Assembly: GCF_050587525.1 (NCBI RefSeq)
Contig: NZ_JBOBFT010000005.1
Span: 124,001 to 188,000 of the forward strand
Length of the DNA stretch: 64,000 nt
From: Plantibacter sp050587525
GTDB taxonomy: Bacteria > Actinomycetota > Actinomycetes > Actinomycetales > Microbacteriaceae
Direction: 5' to 3'
Shown: one piece after another, positions 1 through 8,722 of the stretch
Position numbering within the stretch: position 1 is the first letter of the stretch
How the letters are laid out: each line of letters opens with the position of its first letter
Program-made: the position numbers and the translations under genes
Notes under the pieces: generated by a model
Databases searched by the model: none
What the model was told of the DNA's origin: nothing
The model's input: only the letters and a program-made list of their open reading frames with translations

Positions 1-373
1 AGGTCTTGAGGTTCGGAGCGATGACGATGACGCCGAGGATGAGAATGCCGATGAGGAGGATCGAGAACCCGGAGACGCGCAGGCTGCGAAGCCACGCGAG
101 CGTGCCGTTCTGACCGGCCGCTGCTGCGGCATCGGCGTTCCTGCCGCCAATCGGACGCGTGCCGGGACCTGCACCGGTTGTCGTGGGCGATTGCTTCGGC
201 GCTTTCGACGCCGATGATTTCGACGCGGACGATTTCGACGGAGGCGCTTTCGACGAAGGCGCTTTCGACGCGGACGATTCACGGCTCGAGGACGCGCCGG
301 CGCTCTCACCGGATCCGGGGGGCCTCGGCTCCTTGCGTGGCCCGCTGGCCTGGGGCATCGGCGGTTTCTTCAC
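1..373 (-). CDS. ftsB: Septum formation initiator FtsB/DivIC family protein (3' end outside window)
   Basis: Division protein of the FtsB/DivIC family, expected to act in the divisome with FtsQ and FtsL. Only the N-terminal ~124 residues are present. The GTG start at 373 follows a perfect AGGAGG seven bases upstream; an in-frame ATG at 358 has no such site. The first ~80 residues are a disordered Ser/Ala/Lys/Pro tail containing five imperfect five-residue units ending in SK; then comes one transmembrane segment (FSILLIGILILGVIVIAP), after which the coiled coil should begin outside the window. The position directly downstream of eno on the same strand is the usual actinobacterial arrangement and supports the call. 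Confidence 0.85.
   Translation of the reverse strand, partial: MKKPPMPQASGPRKEPRPPGSGESAGASSSRESSASKAPSSKAPPSKSSASKSSASKAPKQSPTTTGAGPGTRPIGGRNADAAAAAGQNGTLAWLRSLRVSGFSILLIGILILGVIVIAPNLKT
201..280 (-). repeat. 15-base imperfect tandem repeat coding the FtsB N-terminal tail
   Basis: About five imperfect 15-base units, each holding TCGAAA (Ser-Lys) after Ala/Pro/Ser codons, read in frame and give the repeated (A/P)SK pattern of the cytoplasmic tail. Confidence 0.6.
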
Positions 374-397
374 GACGTGCCCTCCTGCGAACGACGA

Positions 398-435
398 AAG
401 CTCTTGGGGGTGCCGATCGGCACCCCCAAGAGCTT
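398..435 (-). terminator. Perfect 38-base palindrome downstream of eno
   Basis: The sequence is its own reverse complement from 398 to 435 (core TTGGGGGTGCCGATCGGCAC), between the eno stop and the ftsB ribosome binding site. On the minus strand the stem ends in CTTT. It probably ends or attenuates eno transcription before ftsB. Its symmetry also suits a protein-binding site, but the position favours a terminator. Confidence 0.7.
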
Positions 436-449
436 CAGGGTGTCGATAT

Positions 450-1730
450 TCAGGCGGTGAATCGGGGGAAGGCGCTACGACCCGCGTAGACCGCGGCCGC
501 ATCCAGCTCTTCTTCGATCCTCAGCAACTGATTGTACTTCGCGACCCGCTCGCTGCGCGCAGGCGCACCGGTCTTGATCTGGCCGGCGTTCGTCGCGACG
601 GCGAGGTCGGCGATCGTCGTGTCCTCGGTCTCACCGGAGCGGTGCGACAGGATCGTCGTGTAGCTGGAACGCTGTGCGAGTGCGACGGCGTCGAGCGTCT
701 CGGTGAGCGTGCCGATCTGGTTCACCTTCACGAGGAGCGAGTTGGCCGCACCGCGCTTGATGCCGTCCGCGAGACGCTTCGGGTTGGTGACGAAGAGGTC
801 GTCGCCGACGATCTGGACCTTCGAGCCGAGCTCGGGGGTGAGGTGCGCGTAGCCCTCCCAGTCGTCCTCGGCCAGCGGGTCCTCGATCGTGATGAGGGGG
901 TAGTTGGCGACGAGGTCCGAGTAGTACGCGGTGAGCTCGGTGCTGTTCAGCTGCTTGCCCTCGAAGTGGTACGCGCCGTCCTTGTAGAACTCGGACGAAG
1001 CGACGTCGAGGCCGAGCGCGATGTCGGTGCCGAGCGTGAAGCCGGCCTTCTCGATCGCCTGGACGATGAAGTCGAGAGCGGCACGGTTGTGCTCGAAGTC
1101 GGGAGCGAAGCCGCCCTCGTCGCCGAGGCCGGTCGCGAAGCCCTGCTCCTTGAGGAGGCCCTTGAGCGTGTGGTACGTCTCGGTGCCCCAGCGGAGCGCC
1201 TCCTTGAACGACGACGCGCCGATCGGGAGGATCATGAACTCCTGGATGTCCACGCCGGTGTCGGCGTGCGATCCACCGTTGATGATGTTCATCATCGGGA
1301 CGGGGAGGACGTGTGCGTTCGCGCCACCGACGTAGCGGTAGAGCGGCAGGTCGGCGGAGTCGGCAGCGGCACGTGCGACTGCGAGGCTCGCGCCGAGGAT
1401 CGAGTTGGCGCCCAGTCGGCTCTTGTTCTCGGTGCCGTCGAGCTCGATCATGGTCTGGTCGACGAGGCGCTGGTCGTCGGCTTCGAGGCCTTCGAGCGCC
1501 GGGCCGATCTCGTCGAGAACGGCGTCGACCGCCTTCTCGACACCCTTGCCCAGGTAGCGGCCCTTGTCGCCGTCGCGCAGTTCGTACGCCTCGAATGCGC
1601 CGGTGGATGCGCCGGATGGAACGGCGGCGCGGCTGACCACACCGTCTTCGAGCAGCACCTCGACCTCGACGGTCGGGTTGCCACGGGAGTCAAGAATTTC
1701 GCGAGCGCCTACTGCCTCGATGAGTGCCAC
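450..1730 (-). CDS. eno: Enolase
   Basis: Interconverts 2-phosphoglycerate and phosphoenolpyruvate in glycolysis. The 426 residues match the family's full length. Family signatures are plain: AREILDSRGNPTVEVEV at the N-terminus, SGASTGAFEA, the Mg-site region IEDPLAEDDW, VGDDLFVTN, LLVKVNQIGT with the catalytic Lys, and SHRSGETEDT with the active-site His near residue 370. An ATG start is preceded by TAGGAGA. A minus-strand TAGACT hexamer at 1788-1793 is a candidate -10 box. ftsB follows on the same strand. Confidence 0.98.
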   Translation of the reverse strand: MALIEAVGAREILDSRGNPTVEVEVLLEDGVVSRAAVPSGASTGAFEAYELRDGDKGRYLGKGVEKAVDAVLDEIGPALEGLEADDQRLVDQTMIELDGTENKSRLGANSILGASLAVARAAADSADLPLYRYVGGANAHVLPVPMMNIINGGSHADTGVDIQEFMILPIGASSFKEALRWGTETYHTLKGLLKEQGFATGLGDEGGFAPDFEHNRAALDFIVQAIEKAGFTLGTDIALGLDVASSEFYKDGAYHFEGKQLNSTELTAYYSDLVANYPLITIEDPLAEDDWEGYAHLTPELGSKVQIVGDDLFVTNPKRLADGIKRGAANSLLVKVNQIGTLTETLDAVALAQRSSYTTILSHRSGETEDTTIADLAVATNAGQIKTGAPARSERVAKYNQLLRIEEELDAAAVYAGRSAFPRFTA

Positions 1731-1944
1731 GGGTGTTCTCCTAGTGGGGATTGGTGATGTGGAACGGAACGACCTCGATCCGCGAACAGTCTAGTGACTC
1801 GACGGGAGCGGGACCTGGACGGGTCGACCCGAGGGCAGTGGGCGACCGCATCGATCCGCCGGACGCGCACAGAGGATTCATCTCCGACACCCCTCCGGGA
1901 CACCCGGCCCAGTAGCATCGGAGCACCGGGCGGGAGGGGGGACG

Positions 1945-2838
1945 ATGGCGGAGAAACCGAAAGCGGACATCGCTACCGACCTCGCGCTGGTGCGGCGGCT
2001 GCTCGAAGCCCAGCATCCCGACTTGGCGATGCTGCCGCTCGAACTCGTCAACGCGGGCTGGGACAACGAGATCTTCCGGCTCGGCCGAGACCTCGCGGTG
2101 CGCATCCCACGTCGCGAAGCCGCTGCGCACCTCATCGAGCACGAACAGCAGTGGCTGCCGGTCCTCGCGGGGAACCTCACGACGGCCGTACCCGTCCCCT
2201 ACCGCATCGGCGTCCCATCGGATGCGTTCCCCTGGCCGTGGAGCGTCGTCCCCTGGCTGTCCGGCCGCCCGGCTTCCGCGGCGAGCCGAGCGGAACGACG
2301 CTGGATCGCCGAGGACCTCGCCACGTTCTTCCTGCAGCTGCATCGCCCGGCCTCCCCCGACGCCCCCGCGAATCGCGTCCGCGGAGTTCCGCTGGTGCAC
2401 CGCCGAGCGGACGTCGTGGCGCGGCTCGACGAGCTCGCGAACAACAGCATCCACCGCCGCGCGGAGCTGCGCGCGCTCTGGGACCGGGCCGTCAATGCCG
2501 CGCCGTACCGCGACGAACCGCTCTGGCTCCACGGCGACCCGCACCCCGCGAACCTGCTCGTGTCCGAGTCGCGGCTGTCGGCCGTGATCGACTTCGGGGA
2601 CCTCACCGCTGGAGACCCCGCGACGGACCTCGCCGCAGCCTGGCTCGTCTTCGACGCGGAGGGGCGGGCGATCTTCCGCGGCGCCATCGAAGCGGGACGA
2701 ACCGTCGATGCCGCCACGTGGCTGCGCGCCCGCGGCTGGGCCCTCGTCATCGGCACGGCGCTCGCGATCTCGTCCGACGGCGATGCCGTGTTCGCGGCGA
2801 TGGGACGCAACACGCTCGACGCCGTCCTCGACGACTGA
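1945..2838 (+). CDS. Aminoglycoside phosphotransferase (APH) family kinase
   Basis: A 297-residue protein-kinase-like small-molecule kinase. Seen: an N-lobe with AGWDNEIFRLGRDLAVRIPRR (nucleotide-binding strand and Lys/Arg), the catalytic Brenner motif LWLHGDPHPANLL near residue 195 and the metal-binding AVIDFGDLTAGDPATDLA. This pattern is typical of the APH/choline kinase superfamily in actinobacteria, where most members are not proven resistance enzymes; the substrate cannot be told. GGAGGGGGG precedes the ATG. The next gene starts 23 bases downstream on the same strand, so the two are probably cotranscribed. Confidence 0.88.
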   Translation: MAEKPKADIATDLALVRRLLEAQHPDLAMLPLELVNAGWDNEIFRLGRDLAVRIPRREAAAHLIEHEQQWLPVLAGNLTTAVPVPYRIGVPSDAFPWPWSVVPWLSGRPASAASRAERRWIAEDLATFFLQLHRPASPDAPANRVRGVPLVHRRADVVARLDELANNSIHRRAELRALWDRAVNAAPYRDEPLWLHGDPHPANLLVSESRLSAVIDFGDLTAGDPATDLAAAWLVFDAEGRAIFRGAIEAGRTVDAATWLRARGWALVIGTALAISSDGDAVFAAMGRNTLDAVLDD

Positions 2839-2861
2839 GCCGGAACCGGGAGGAGCAGGCA

Positions 2862-3818
2862 GTGGCCAGAGCCATCCATCGCGTCGCCGTCCTCGTGCTC
2901 GAGGGCGCGAAGCCGCTCGACGTCGGCATCCCGGCACAGGTGTTCACGACCCGATCGAGCATGCCGTACGAGGTGCGCGTGTGCGGTGCGGCCGCCGGGC
3001 TCGTGACCGGGGGCGACGGCCTGGCCTACCACGTCGCCGAGGGCCTCGAAGCGCTCGAATGGGCCGACACGGTCTTCATCCCGGGCTACCGCGAACCGGC
3101 CCGGGAGGATCCGCCGGCGGCAGTCGTCGATGCACTGCTCGCAGCGCACGCGCGCGGCACCCGTCTGGCGGCGATCTCGACGGGGGCCTTCGCCCTCGCA
3201 GCGACGGGACTCCTCGACGGCAAACGCGCGACCACCCACTGGCACTACACGAAGATCCTCCAGGAGAAGCACCCGCTGATCAGGGTCGACGAGCACGTGC
3301 TCTTCGTGGACGAAGGCGACGTGCTGACCTCCGCCGGCGCTGCATCAGGTGTCGACCTGTGCCTGCACCTCGTGCGCCGGGACCACGGCGTCGCCCTGTC
3401 GAATCAGGTGGCACGGCGGCTCGTCGCGGCCCCGTACCGAAGCGGTGGCCAGGCCCAGTACGTGCCCCGGTCGGTCCCGGAGCCGCTCGGGGAGTTCTTC
3501 GCGGCGACCCGCTTCTGGGCGCTCGAACGACTCGAGACTCCGCTCTCGGTCGCCGATCTCGCCGCGCACGCCCGCGTGTCGACGCGCACCTTTTCGCGCC
3601 GGTTCGTCGAAGAGACCGGCTACACGCCGATGCAGTGGGTGCTGCGGGCCCGCATCGACCTCGCCCGCGAGCTGCTCGAACGCAGCGATCTGGGCGTCGA
3701 GCAGATCGCCGCGCGAGTCGGCCTGGGCACTGGCGCCAACCTGCGGCTGCATTTCCACCGCGTGCTCGGGACCTCGCCGAGCGAGTATCGGCACACCTTC
3801 GCGCGGCCCTCCGAGTAG
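2862..3818 (+). CDS. GlxA-type transcriptional regulator (DJ-1/PfpI domain plus AraC HTH)
   Basis: A 318-residue regulator with an N-terminal DJ-1/PfpI-like domain (about residues 5-175; AISTGAFALAATGLLDGKRA, with Ser where catalytic family members have Cys) and a C-terminal AraC double HTH (about 215-315; VADLAAHARVSTRTFSRRF and ARVGLGTGANLRLHFHRVLG). The inducer is unknown. GTG at 2862 is chosen because GGGAGGAG lies six bases upstream; the reading frame is open much further 5', but that part overlaps the preceding kinase gene and is not coding. Regulators of this family often act on nearby oxidoreductase genes; here the link with the APH-like kinase is inference. Confidence 0.88.
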   Translation: MARAIHRVAVLVLEGAKPLDVGIPAQVFTTRSSMPYEVRVCGAAAGLVTGGDGLAYHVAEGLEALEWADTVFIPGYREPAREDPPAAVVDALLAAHARGTRLAAISTGAFALAATGLLDGKRATTHWHYTKILQEKHPLIRVDEHVLFVDEGDVLTSAGAASGVDLCLHLVRRDHGVALSNQVARRLVAAPYRSGGQAQYVPRSVPEPLGEFFAATRFWALERLETPLSVADLAAHARVSTRTFSRRFVEETGYTPMQWVLRARIDLARELLERSDLGVEQIAARVGLGTGANLRLHFHRVLGTSPSEYRHTFARPSE

Positions 3819-3983
3819 GGGTTCGACGGCGTCGGGCACGTGTGGCTGCGCAGGCTGCGCTCGGCGGCTCCGGGCCGATCACGCCAGGGCTTGGCACGAT
3901 CCTTGCGATGACTGTCGCTACGGCCACTGCCGGAGACTCGCGATGTCGACGAACGTGAATGGCGACGAAAGGAACCACCCCTC

Positions 3984-4982
3984 ATGACCCGCATCGCCGT
4001 CAACGGATTCGGCCGCATCGGACGCAACGTGCTCCGCGCCATCATCGAACGCGACACCGACCTCGAAGTCGTCGCCATCAACGACCTCACCGAACCCGCG
4101 ACCCTCGCACACCTCCTGCGCTACGACAGCTCCCTCGGCCGGTTCGGCCGCTCGGTCGAGATCGACGGCGACAGCCTCGTCGTCGACGGCCACCGCATCC
4201 GCGTGCTCGCAGAACGCGACCCCGCGGACCTCCCCTGGGCCGAACTCGACGTCGAACTCGTCGTCGAGTCCACCGGCCGCTTCACCTCCGCCGAAGGAGC
4301 CGGCGCCCACCTGAAGGCCGGCGCCAAGCGCGTCCTCGTGAGCGCGCCGGCGACCGGTGCCGACGTGACCATCGCGTACGGCGTCAACACGGAGGCGTAC
4401 GACCCGGAGCTCCACACGATCGTGTCGAACGCGTCCTGCACGACCAACGCCCTCGCACCGCTCGCCTCCGTCCTCGACGAGCTCGCGGGCATCGAACACG
4501 GGTTCATGACGACGGTCCACGCCTACACGCAGGAGCAGAACCTGCAGGACGGACCGCACCGCGACCTCCGCCGCGCACGGGCGGCCGGCGTCAACATCGT
4601 CCCGACGACCACGGGTGCTGCGAAAGCGATCGGGCTCGTCCTGCCCCAGCTCGAAGGCAAGCTCTCCGGCGATTCGATCCGCGTTCCCGTTCCGGTGGGA
4701 TCGATCGTCGAGCTCAACACGACGGTGTCACGCGACGTGACCCTGGAACAGGTGCTCGATGCCTACCGGACCGCCGCCGCCGGAGCGCTCGACGGCATCC
4801 TGGAGTACACCGAGGACCCGATCGTGTCGAGCGACATCACCGGTCGGCCCGCGTCGGCGATCTTCGATGCGGCATTGACCCGTGTGGAGGGGCGGCACAT
4901 CAAGGTCGTCGCCTGGTACGACAACGAGTGGGGCTTCTCGAACCGCGTTGTCGACACGCTCACGCTGCTCGCGGCGAAGTAG
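3984..4982 (+). CDS. gap: Glyceraldehyde-3-phosphate dehydrogenase, type I
   Basis: Glycolytic NAD-linked oxidation and phosphorylation of glyceraldehyde 3-phosphate. The 332 residues start with the Rossmann motif ITRIAVNGFGRIGRN-like segment (MTRIAVNGFGRIGRN) and carry the catalytic-Cys signature SNASCTTNALAPL near residue 153, plus the C-terminal WYDNEWGFSNRVVD. The ribosome binding site is AAAGGA, ten bases before the ATG. It stands alone, not in the gap-pgk-tpi cluster many actinobacteria have, so a second gap elsewhere is possible. The stop codon overlaps a hairpin. Confidence 0.97.
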   Translation: MTRIAVNGFGRIGRNVLRAIIERDTDLEVVAINDLTEPATLAHLLRYDSSLGRFGRSVEIDGDSLVVDGHRIRVLAERDPADLPWAELDVELVVESTGRFTSAEGAGAHLKAGAKRVLVSAPATGADVTIAYGVNTEAYDPELHTIVSNASCTTNALAPLASVLDELAGIEHGFMTTVHAYTQEQNLQDGPHRDLRRARAAGVNIVPTTTGAAKAIGLVLPQLEGKLSGDSIRVPVPVGSIVELNTTVSRDVTLEQVLDAYRTAAAGALDGILEYTEDPIVSSDITGRPASAIFDAALTRVEGRHIKVVAWYDNEWGFSNRVVDTLTLLAAK

Positions 4983-5000
4983 GGACCGGCTCCGGTCCCT
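4981..5000 (+). terminator. Hairpin at the gap stop codon
   Basis: AGGGACCGG-CT-CCGGTCCCT is a perfect 9-bp stem starting inside the gap stop codon. Its core matches the GGGACCGG part of the genome's intergenic repeat, so it may be a repeat relic used as terminator. Confidence 0.5.
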
Positions 5001-5003
5001 CCG

Positions 5004-5158
5004 CTCTTCGACGAGCTCAGGGACCGAGGGCGGGACCACCTGCAGAGCCCCGGTCCTGGGCCCGTCGAAGGGTGAGTCCGACCAAGACGCACTTCGACAA
5101 GCTCAGTGACCGGGACCGGCTCAGTGACCGGAACGGCTCGGCGACCGGGACCGGCTCA
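5004..5158. repeat. TTCGAC..GCTCAG palindromic repeat cluster (copy 1)
   Basis: Left arm CTTCGACGAGCTCAGGGACC pairs with CGGTCCTGGGCCCGTCGAAG; a further arm CTTCGACAAGCTCAGTGACC at 5092 is followed by degenerate repeats of GACCGG(C/A)..CGGCTCAG. It fills the gap between the convergent gap and phosphatase-family genes and ends just before the latter's stop. Confidence 0.8.
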
Positions 5159-6148
5159 GCGCGCGACGTCGAAGGAAGCGACGACCCCGTGGTGATCGCT
5201 GCCCGACGCTTCGAGCACCCCGTTGTACGTCGGCTCGAGCCCTCGCGCGAACACGTGGTCGAGCCGGATCAACGGCGCCACCGCAGGCCAGGTGAGCCCG
5301 AACCCACCCTCGGACTGGTTCGGCTCCTTCACCTCTGCCTGCAACGCAGCGAGCGCACGATCGGACGGGGACGCGTTGAAGTCGCCCATCACGATGACGT
5401 GTTCGCGGGTGTTCGTGCCGACTTCCTCGGCGAGCTGGGCGAGCATCGTGTCGCGGTCCTCATGGGCTCCGGGACGCGCTGAGTCCGCGTGGATGACGTA
5501 GACGCTCACGAGTCCTGCCGGCGTCTCGACGACGGCGTTGATCGCTCGGTACCAGTCCAGGCCGAGCTTCAGGCCGATCGAGTCGTCGATCGGATACTTG
5601 CTCCAGAGCCCGACCGTGCCCGTGATGACGGAGTGCGGGTAGTCGGCGGCGAGCACGCCCTCGACGGGGTCCCGGTCCTCCCCCGTGAGTTCCTGCATCG
5701 CGATGAGGTCCGCCCCGCTCGCGGCGAGCGCGGCGGCGATGACGGCGGGATCACCGTTGGGGCCGAGGTTCTGGCTCGCGACGGTGAGCGACGAATCCGC
5801 AGCGACGGCCGCCCGCGAATCGCCGAGCGGCACGAGGGATCCGCCGAACATGAGCGTCCACACGAGCGTGGGTGCGAGGAAGCCGACGACCGCCCCGGGC
5901 GTCCGTGCGACGAGCAGGCTGACCAGGAGGACCGGGAGCAGCACCCAGCTCCACACGAGTGCGCTCTCCCAGATGAGCCCGATGCCGGCGATGTCCGGAA
6001 CGAGCGCGTGAGCGCCGAGCAGGACGGCGAGCACGATGCCGACGACGAGCGTGAATCCGGTCGCTCGTCGGCGTGCGCGGCTGACCCGGCGACGGTTCGC
6101 GGGCGCGCCACTGACCGGTGGTCGGTTGGGCGCTGCGATCGTCGTCAT
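5156..6148 (-). CDS. Membrane-anchored endonuclease/exonuclease/phosphatase (EEP) family protein
   Basis: A 330-residue protein with three predicted transmembrane segments in the first ~115 residues, then an EEP (DNase I-like) domain outside the membrane. Seen: SQNLG, the Glu metal ligand in LIAMQELT, VYVIHADS, the GDFN box VIVMGDFNASPSD and the C-terminal catalytic GSDHHGVVASF. The architecture matches actinobacterial EEP proteins of unknown substrate (phosphodiester or lipid phosphate head groups). A minus-strand TATATC at 6211-6216 is a candidate -10 box. Confidence 0.85.
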   Translation of the reverse strand: MTTIAAPNRPPVSGAPANRRRVSRARRRATGFTLVVGIVLAVLLGAHALVPDIAGIGLIWESALVWSWVLLPVLLVSLLVARTPGAVVGFLAPTLVWTLMFGGSLVPLGDSRAAVAADSSLTVASQNLGPNGDPAVIAAALAASGADLIAMQELTGEDRDPVEGVLAADYPHSVITGTVGLWSKYPIDDSIGLKLGLDWYRAINAVVETPAGLVSVYVIHADSARPGAHEDRDTMLAQLAEEVGTNTREHVIVMGDFNASPSDRALAALQAEVKEPNQSEGGFGLTWPAVAPLIRLDHVFARGLEPTYNGVLEASGSDHHGVVASFDVAR

Positions 6149-6259
6149 GGGGATCCTGTCGCTGGGTTCGGGGAAGCTGCAATCCTCGCCGACCGACCTG
6201 AACGCAACCTGATATACCAGGCCGCTCAGCCTGCCGCCTCAGCCCGCGAGGTGTCACGA

Positions 6260-6287
6260 ATGGTCAGTCAGAGGCCAGACTGACCAT
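6260..6287. terminator. 10-bp inverted repeat between hisS and the EEP gene
   Basis: ATGGTCAGTC-8 bases-GACTGACCAT is a perfect stem. It lies downstream of hisS, followed by a second stem (CCTCGC/GCGAGG, 6296-6316) closer to the hisS stop. No T tract follows, so it could instead be an operator for the EEP gene, whose candidate -10 box is ~45 bases away. Confidence 0.45.
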
Positions 6288-6330
6288 ATGCGACCCCTCG
6301 CGAGCCGGTGGCGAGGATGGAGGCGGCCGC

Positions 6331-7647
6331 TCAGGCGAGGGGCTTGAACTCGAGGGAGTCGAGCGCGGCCGGCGTCGCCTCGGAGGAGACGAAGGCGAAG
6401 GACCCGAACCCCGCCGCGGTCACCCGATCGAGGAGCGCCTTGAGGTTCTTGACCCGCGGTTCGAGGCGGACGCGACGGCCCGATGCGACGAGCGCCGCTT
6501 TCAGCGCGACGAGCGTCTCGGTGGCGACGTCGCGATCGTGCACGAGGACCACGGAATCGGCGATGGCGTCCACGGGCAGCTCGACGAGGTCGACGATCCG
6601 CTCGAACCCGATGGACGATCCGGCCGCAGGCACGTCCTGACCGAGGAACCGGCCGATCATGCCGTCGTAGCGACCTCCGCCGCCGAGCGAGTAGCCGAGG
6701 TCGGGGTGGGCGATCTCGAAGATCGTGCCCGTGTAGTACCCCATGCCGCGCACGAGGAAGGGGTCGAAGACGAGCGGGCTGCCGAGTGGGCCCGGCGCGT
6801 CGTTCCCGACACCGGTCGCCGCGGCGACGGCGCGACCGAGCGCATCGAGTTCCGCCACGACCGCGTCGTCGGCCCCTTCGGGCAGCGCCTTACGGATCGC
6901 CCGCTCGCCGAAGGAGTTGAACTCCATCGTCTGCGGTCGGCGGAAGAACGCATCGAGCGCGTCGACGGCAGCAGCGTCGACGCCACGGTCGCGGAGCTCT
7001 GCGACGACGCCGTCCTGACCGACCTTGTCGAGCTTGTCGATCGTGATGAGCACCTGCGCGTGACTCGCCTCGGGGAAGCCGAGTGATTCGAGCATGCCGA
7101 TGAGCAGGCGCCGGTCGTTGATGCGGACGCTGCAGCCCTCGATGCCGAGTTCCCGGAACGTGGCGATCGTGGCGGTGATGAGCTCCGCCTCCGCCAGGTT
7201 CGACGCTTCACCGATGATGTCGATGTCGCACTGCACGAACTGACGGTAGCGGCCCTTCTGCGGACGCTCGGCACGCCAGACCGGCCCGATCTGGATGGAG
7301 CGGAACACGGGCGGGAGTTCCGCCCGGTGGGTGGCGTAGTAGCGTGCGAGCGGGACCGTGAGGTCGTAGCGGAGGCCGAGGTCGGTGAGGGACGCCTGGT
7401 CCTCGGACCCCGCGGCGACGTCGTCGGCGGACAGGCCGCGCTTCAGGATGTTGAAGGCGAGTTTCTCGTTGTCGCCGCCGAGCCCTGCGTGCAGGCGGTC
7501 GTAGTCCTCGACCATCGGCGTCTCGATCTCGTCGAAGCCGTGGGAGGAGAAGGTGCGGCGGATCGTGCCGAGCGCGTGCTCCCGTTTCGCTTTGTCGGTG
7601 GGGAGGAAATCGCGCATGCCACGAGGCGGGGTAACGGGAGCAGCCAT
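6331..7647 (-). CDS. hisS: Histidyl-tRNA synthetase
   Basis: Charges tRNA-His. The 438 residues include TPPRGMRDFLP at the N-terminus, class II motif 2 in VPVFRSIQIGPVWRAERPQKGRYRQFVQCD, and the HisRS-specific GYYTGTIFEIAHPDLGYSLGGGGRYDGMIGRF, followed by an anticodon-binding domain. The start at 7647 fits the family N-terminus; an in-frame ATG at 7656 is the alternative. No Shine-Dalgarno is seen, but CAGAAT at 7655-7660 lies seven bases before 7647, which suggests a leaderless transcript. PhzF is divergent. Confidence 0.96.
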   Translation of the reverse strand: MAAPVTPPRGMRDFLPTDKAKREHALGTIRRTFSSHGFDEIETPMVEDYDRLHAGLGGDNEKLAFNILKRGLSADDVAAGSEDQASLTDLGLRYDLTVPLARYYATHRAELPPVFRSIQIGPVWRAERPQKGRYRQFVQCDIDIIGEASNLAEAELITATIATFRELGIEGCSVRINDRRLLIGMLESLGFPEASHAQVLITIDKLDKVGQDGVVAELRDRGVDAAAVDALDAFFRRPQTMEFNSFGERAIRKALPEGADDAVVAELDALGRAVAAATGVGNDAPGPLGSPLVFDPFLVRGMGYYTGTIFEIAHPDLGYSLGGGGRYDGMIGRFLGQDVPAAGSSIGFERIVDLVELPVDAIADSVVLVHDRDVATETLVALKAALVASGRRVRLEPRVKNLKALLDRVTAAGFGSFAFVSSEATPAALDSLEFKPLA

Positions 7648-7654
7648 GACTGAC

Positions 7655-7660
7655 ATTCTG
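7655..7660 (-). promoter_or_regulatory. Candidate -10 box for leaderless hisS
   Basis: Minus-strand CAGAAT followed by seven bases and the ATG; no ribosome binding site is visible. Confidence 0.35.
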
Positions 7661-7700
7661 GCACGGCGAACGCGACGGCGAACGCGAGGCCGGTCGCGGC

Positions 7701-7726
7701 GGAATACCCGCGGACGGCCCGGTCTT
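7701..7726 (+). promoter_or_regulatory. SigR/SigH-type promoter before the phzF-like gene
   Basis: GGAAT, 18 bases, then CTTGAC, 48 bases before the start codon. The actinobacterial SigR/SigH consensus is GGAAT-N18-GTT. The same layout with closely matching flanks (GCGGAATACCCG) occurs at 8723, before the MFS gene. Confidence 0.5.
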
Positions 7727-7771
7727 GACACCTGTGGAGGGTGATCCGACCACCTTCGGGAGCGAGCTGAC

Positions 7772-8665
7772 ATGCACGGGACGACGGACGTCGAGCGATA
7801 CGCGTCATTTGCCGACCACTCCGATTCCGGCAATCCCGCCGGAGTCGTCCTCGACGCTCAGCACCTGACCGCGCCGGAGATGCAGCGCATCGCCGCGGAT
7901 GTGGGCTACAGCGAGACCGTCTTCGTCACGTCACCGCTCACGGCCGATGCCGCCATCACCGTCCGGTACTTCGCACCGGAGGGCGAAGTCGCGTTCTGCG
8001 GGCACGCGACGATCGCGCTCGCGGCAGCGCTCGGGCGCGAACTCGGTTTCGGGGACTTCGTGATCGAGACCGCTGTCGGACCGGTGACCGTGTCCGCGGA
8101 ACGACGCGACGGCCACGTCGTCGGTTCGTTCCGGAGCCCTCCGATCTCGAGCTCGCCGATCGACGGGGCGCGCCTGGACGTCCTCTTGGGACTGCTCGGT
8201 TGGAGCCGATCCGACCTCCACCCCGACTACGCGCCGGCCATCGGCTTCAGCGGCAACCAGCACCCGATCCTCGTCGCCCGAGACCTGACGCGGCTCGCGG
8301 AACTCGCCTACGACTTCGACGGGCTGCGCCGCCTCAGCCGCACCGAGGACTGGGTGACCATGCAGCTCATCACGCCAACCGGCCGCGGGGAATGGCGCTC
8401 CCGGAACCCGTTCCCGTGGGGTGGGGTCGTCGAGGACCCGGCGACCGGTTCCGCCGCGGCGGCGTTCGCCGGCTACCTCCTCGCGGGAGGGCACGCCGAG
8501 AGCGGCGAACGGTTCACCATCACGCAGGGTGTGGAGATGGGGCGGCCGAGTCGCATCGAGGTCGAGCTCCTCGACGATGCTGCGCGGATCGCCGGGCCGG
8601 TGACGCCGATCGAGCGCGGCGCGGAGACCGATCACGAGAGCGGAGCGAGTTCTGCCGCGGGCTGA
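7772..8665 (+). CDS. PhzF family isomerase/epimerase-like protein
   Basis: A 297-residue protein with the diaminopimelate epimerase-like PhzF fold. Seen: the N-terminal SGNPAGVVLD signature, catalytic Glu in GYSETVFV, RYFAPEGEVAFCGHATIA and the second-domain EDPATGSAAAAFAGYLL. The PhzF reaction in phenazine synthesis is an isomerisation, but no other phenazine gene is present, so the substrate is unknown. The upstream SigR/SigH-like promoter, shared in form with the following MFS exporter, suggests a role in redox or electrophile stress; that is inference. Confidence 0.88.
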   Translation: MHGTTDVERYASFADHSDSGNPAGVVLDAQHLTAPEMQRIAADVGYSETVFVTSPLTADAAITVRYFAPEGEVAFCGHATIALAAALGRELGFGDFVIETAVGPVTVSAERRDGHVVGSFRSPPISSSPIDGARLDVLLGLLGWSRSDLHPDYAPAIGFSGNQHPILVARDLTRLAELAYDFDGLRRLSRTEDWVTMQLITPTGRGEWRSRNPFPWGGVVEDPATGSAAAAFAGYLLAGGHAESGERFTITQGVEMGRPSRIEVELLDDAARIAGPVTPIERGAETDHESGASSAAG

Positions 8666-8668
8666 GCG

Positions 8669-8693
8669 CCCTTCGACAAGCTCAGGGACCGGG
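8669..8693. repeat. Single-arm palindromic repeat (copy 2)
   Basis: One left-type arm, CCCTTCGACAAGCTCAGGGA, between the PhzF and MFS genes with no partner arm. Confidence 0.75.
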
Positions 8694-8722
8694 AGGGACC
8701 TGGCTCGATCGCCGGCCAGTGC

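Noticed and set aside
159..1757. 532-codon plus-strand frame over eno and ftsB
   Set aside because: Antisense shadow of eno, with no domain and low-complexity composition.
1945..2838. Aminoglycoside resistance gene
   Set aside because: The fold is that of the APH superfamily, but no residue or neighbour points to an antibiotic substrate; most actinobacterial members of this kind are uncharacterised kinases.
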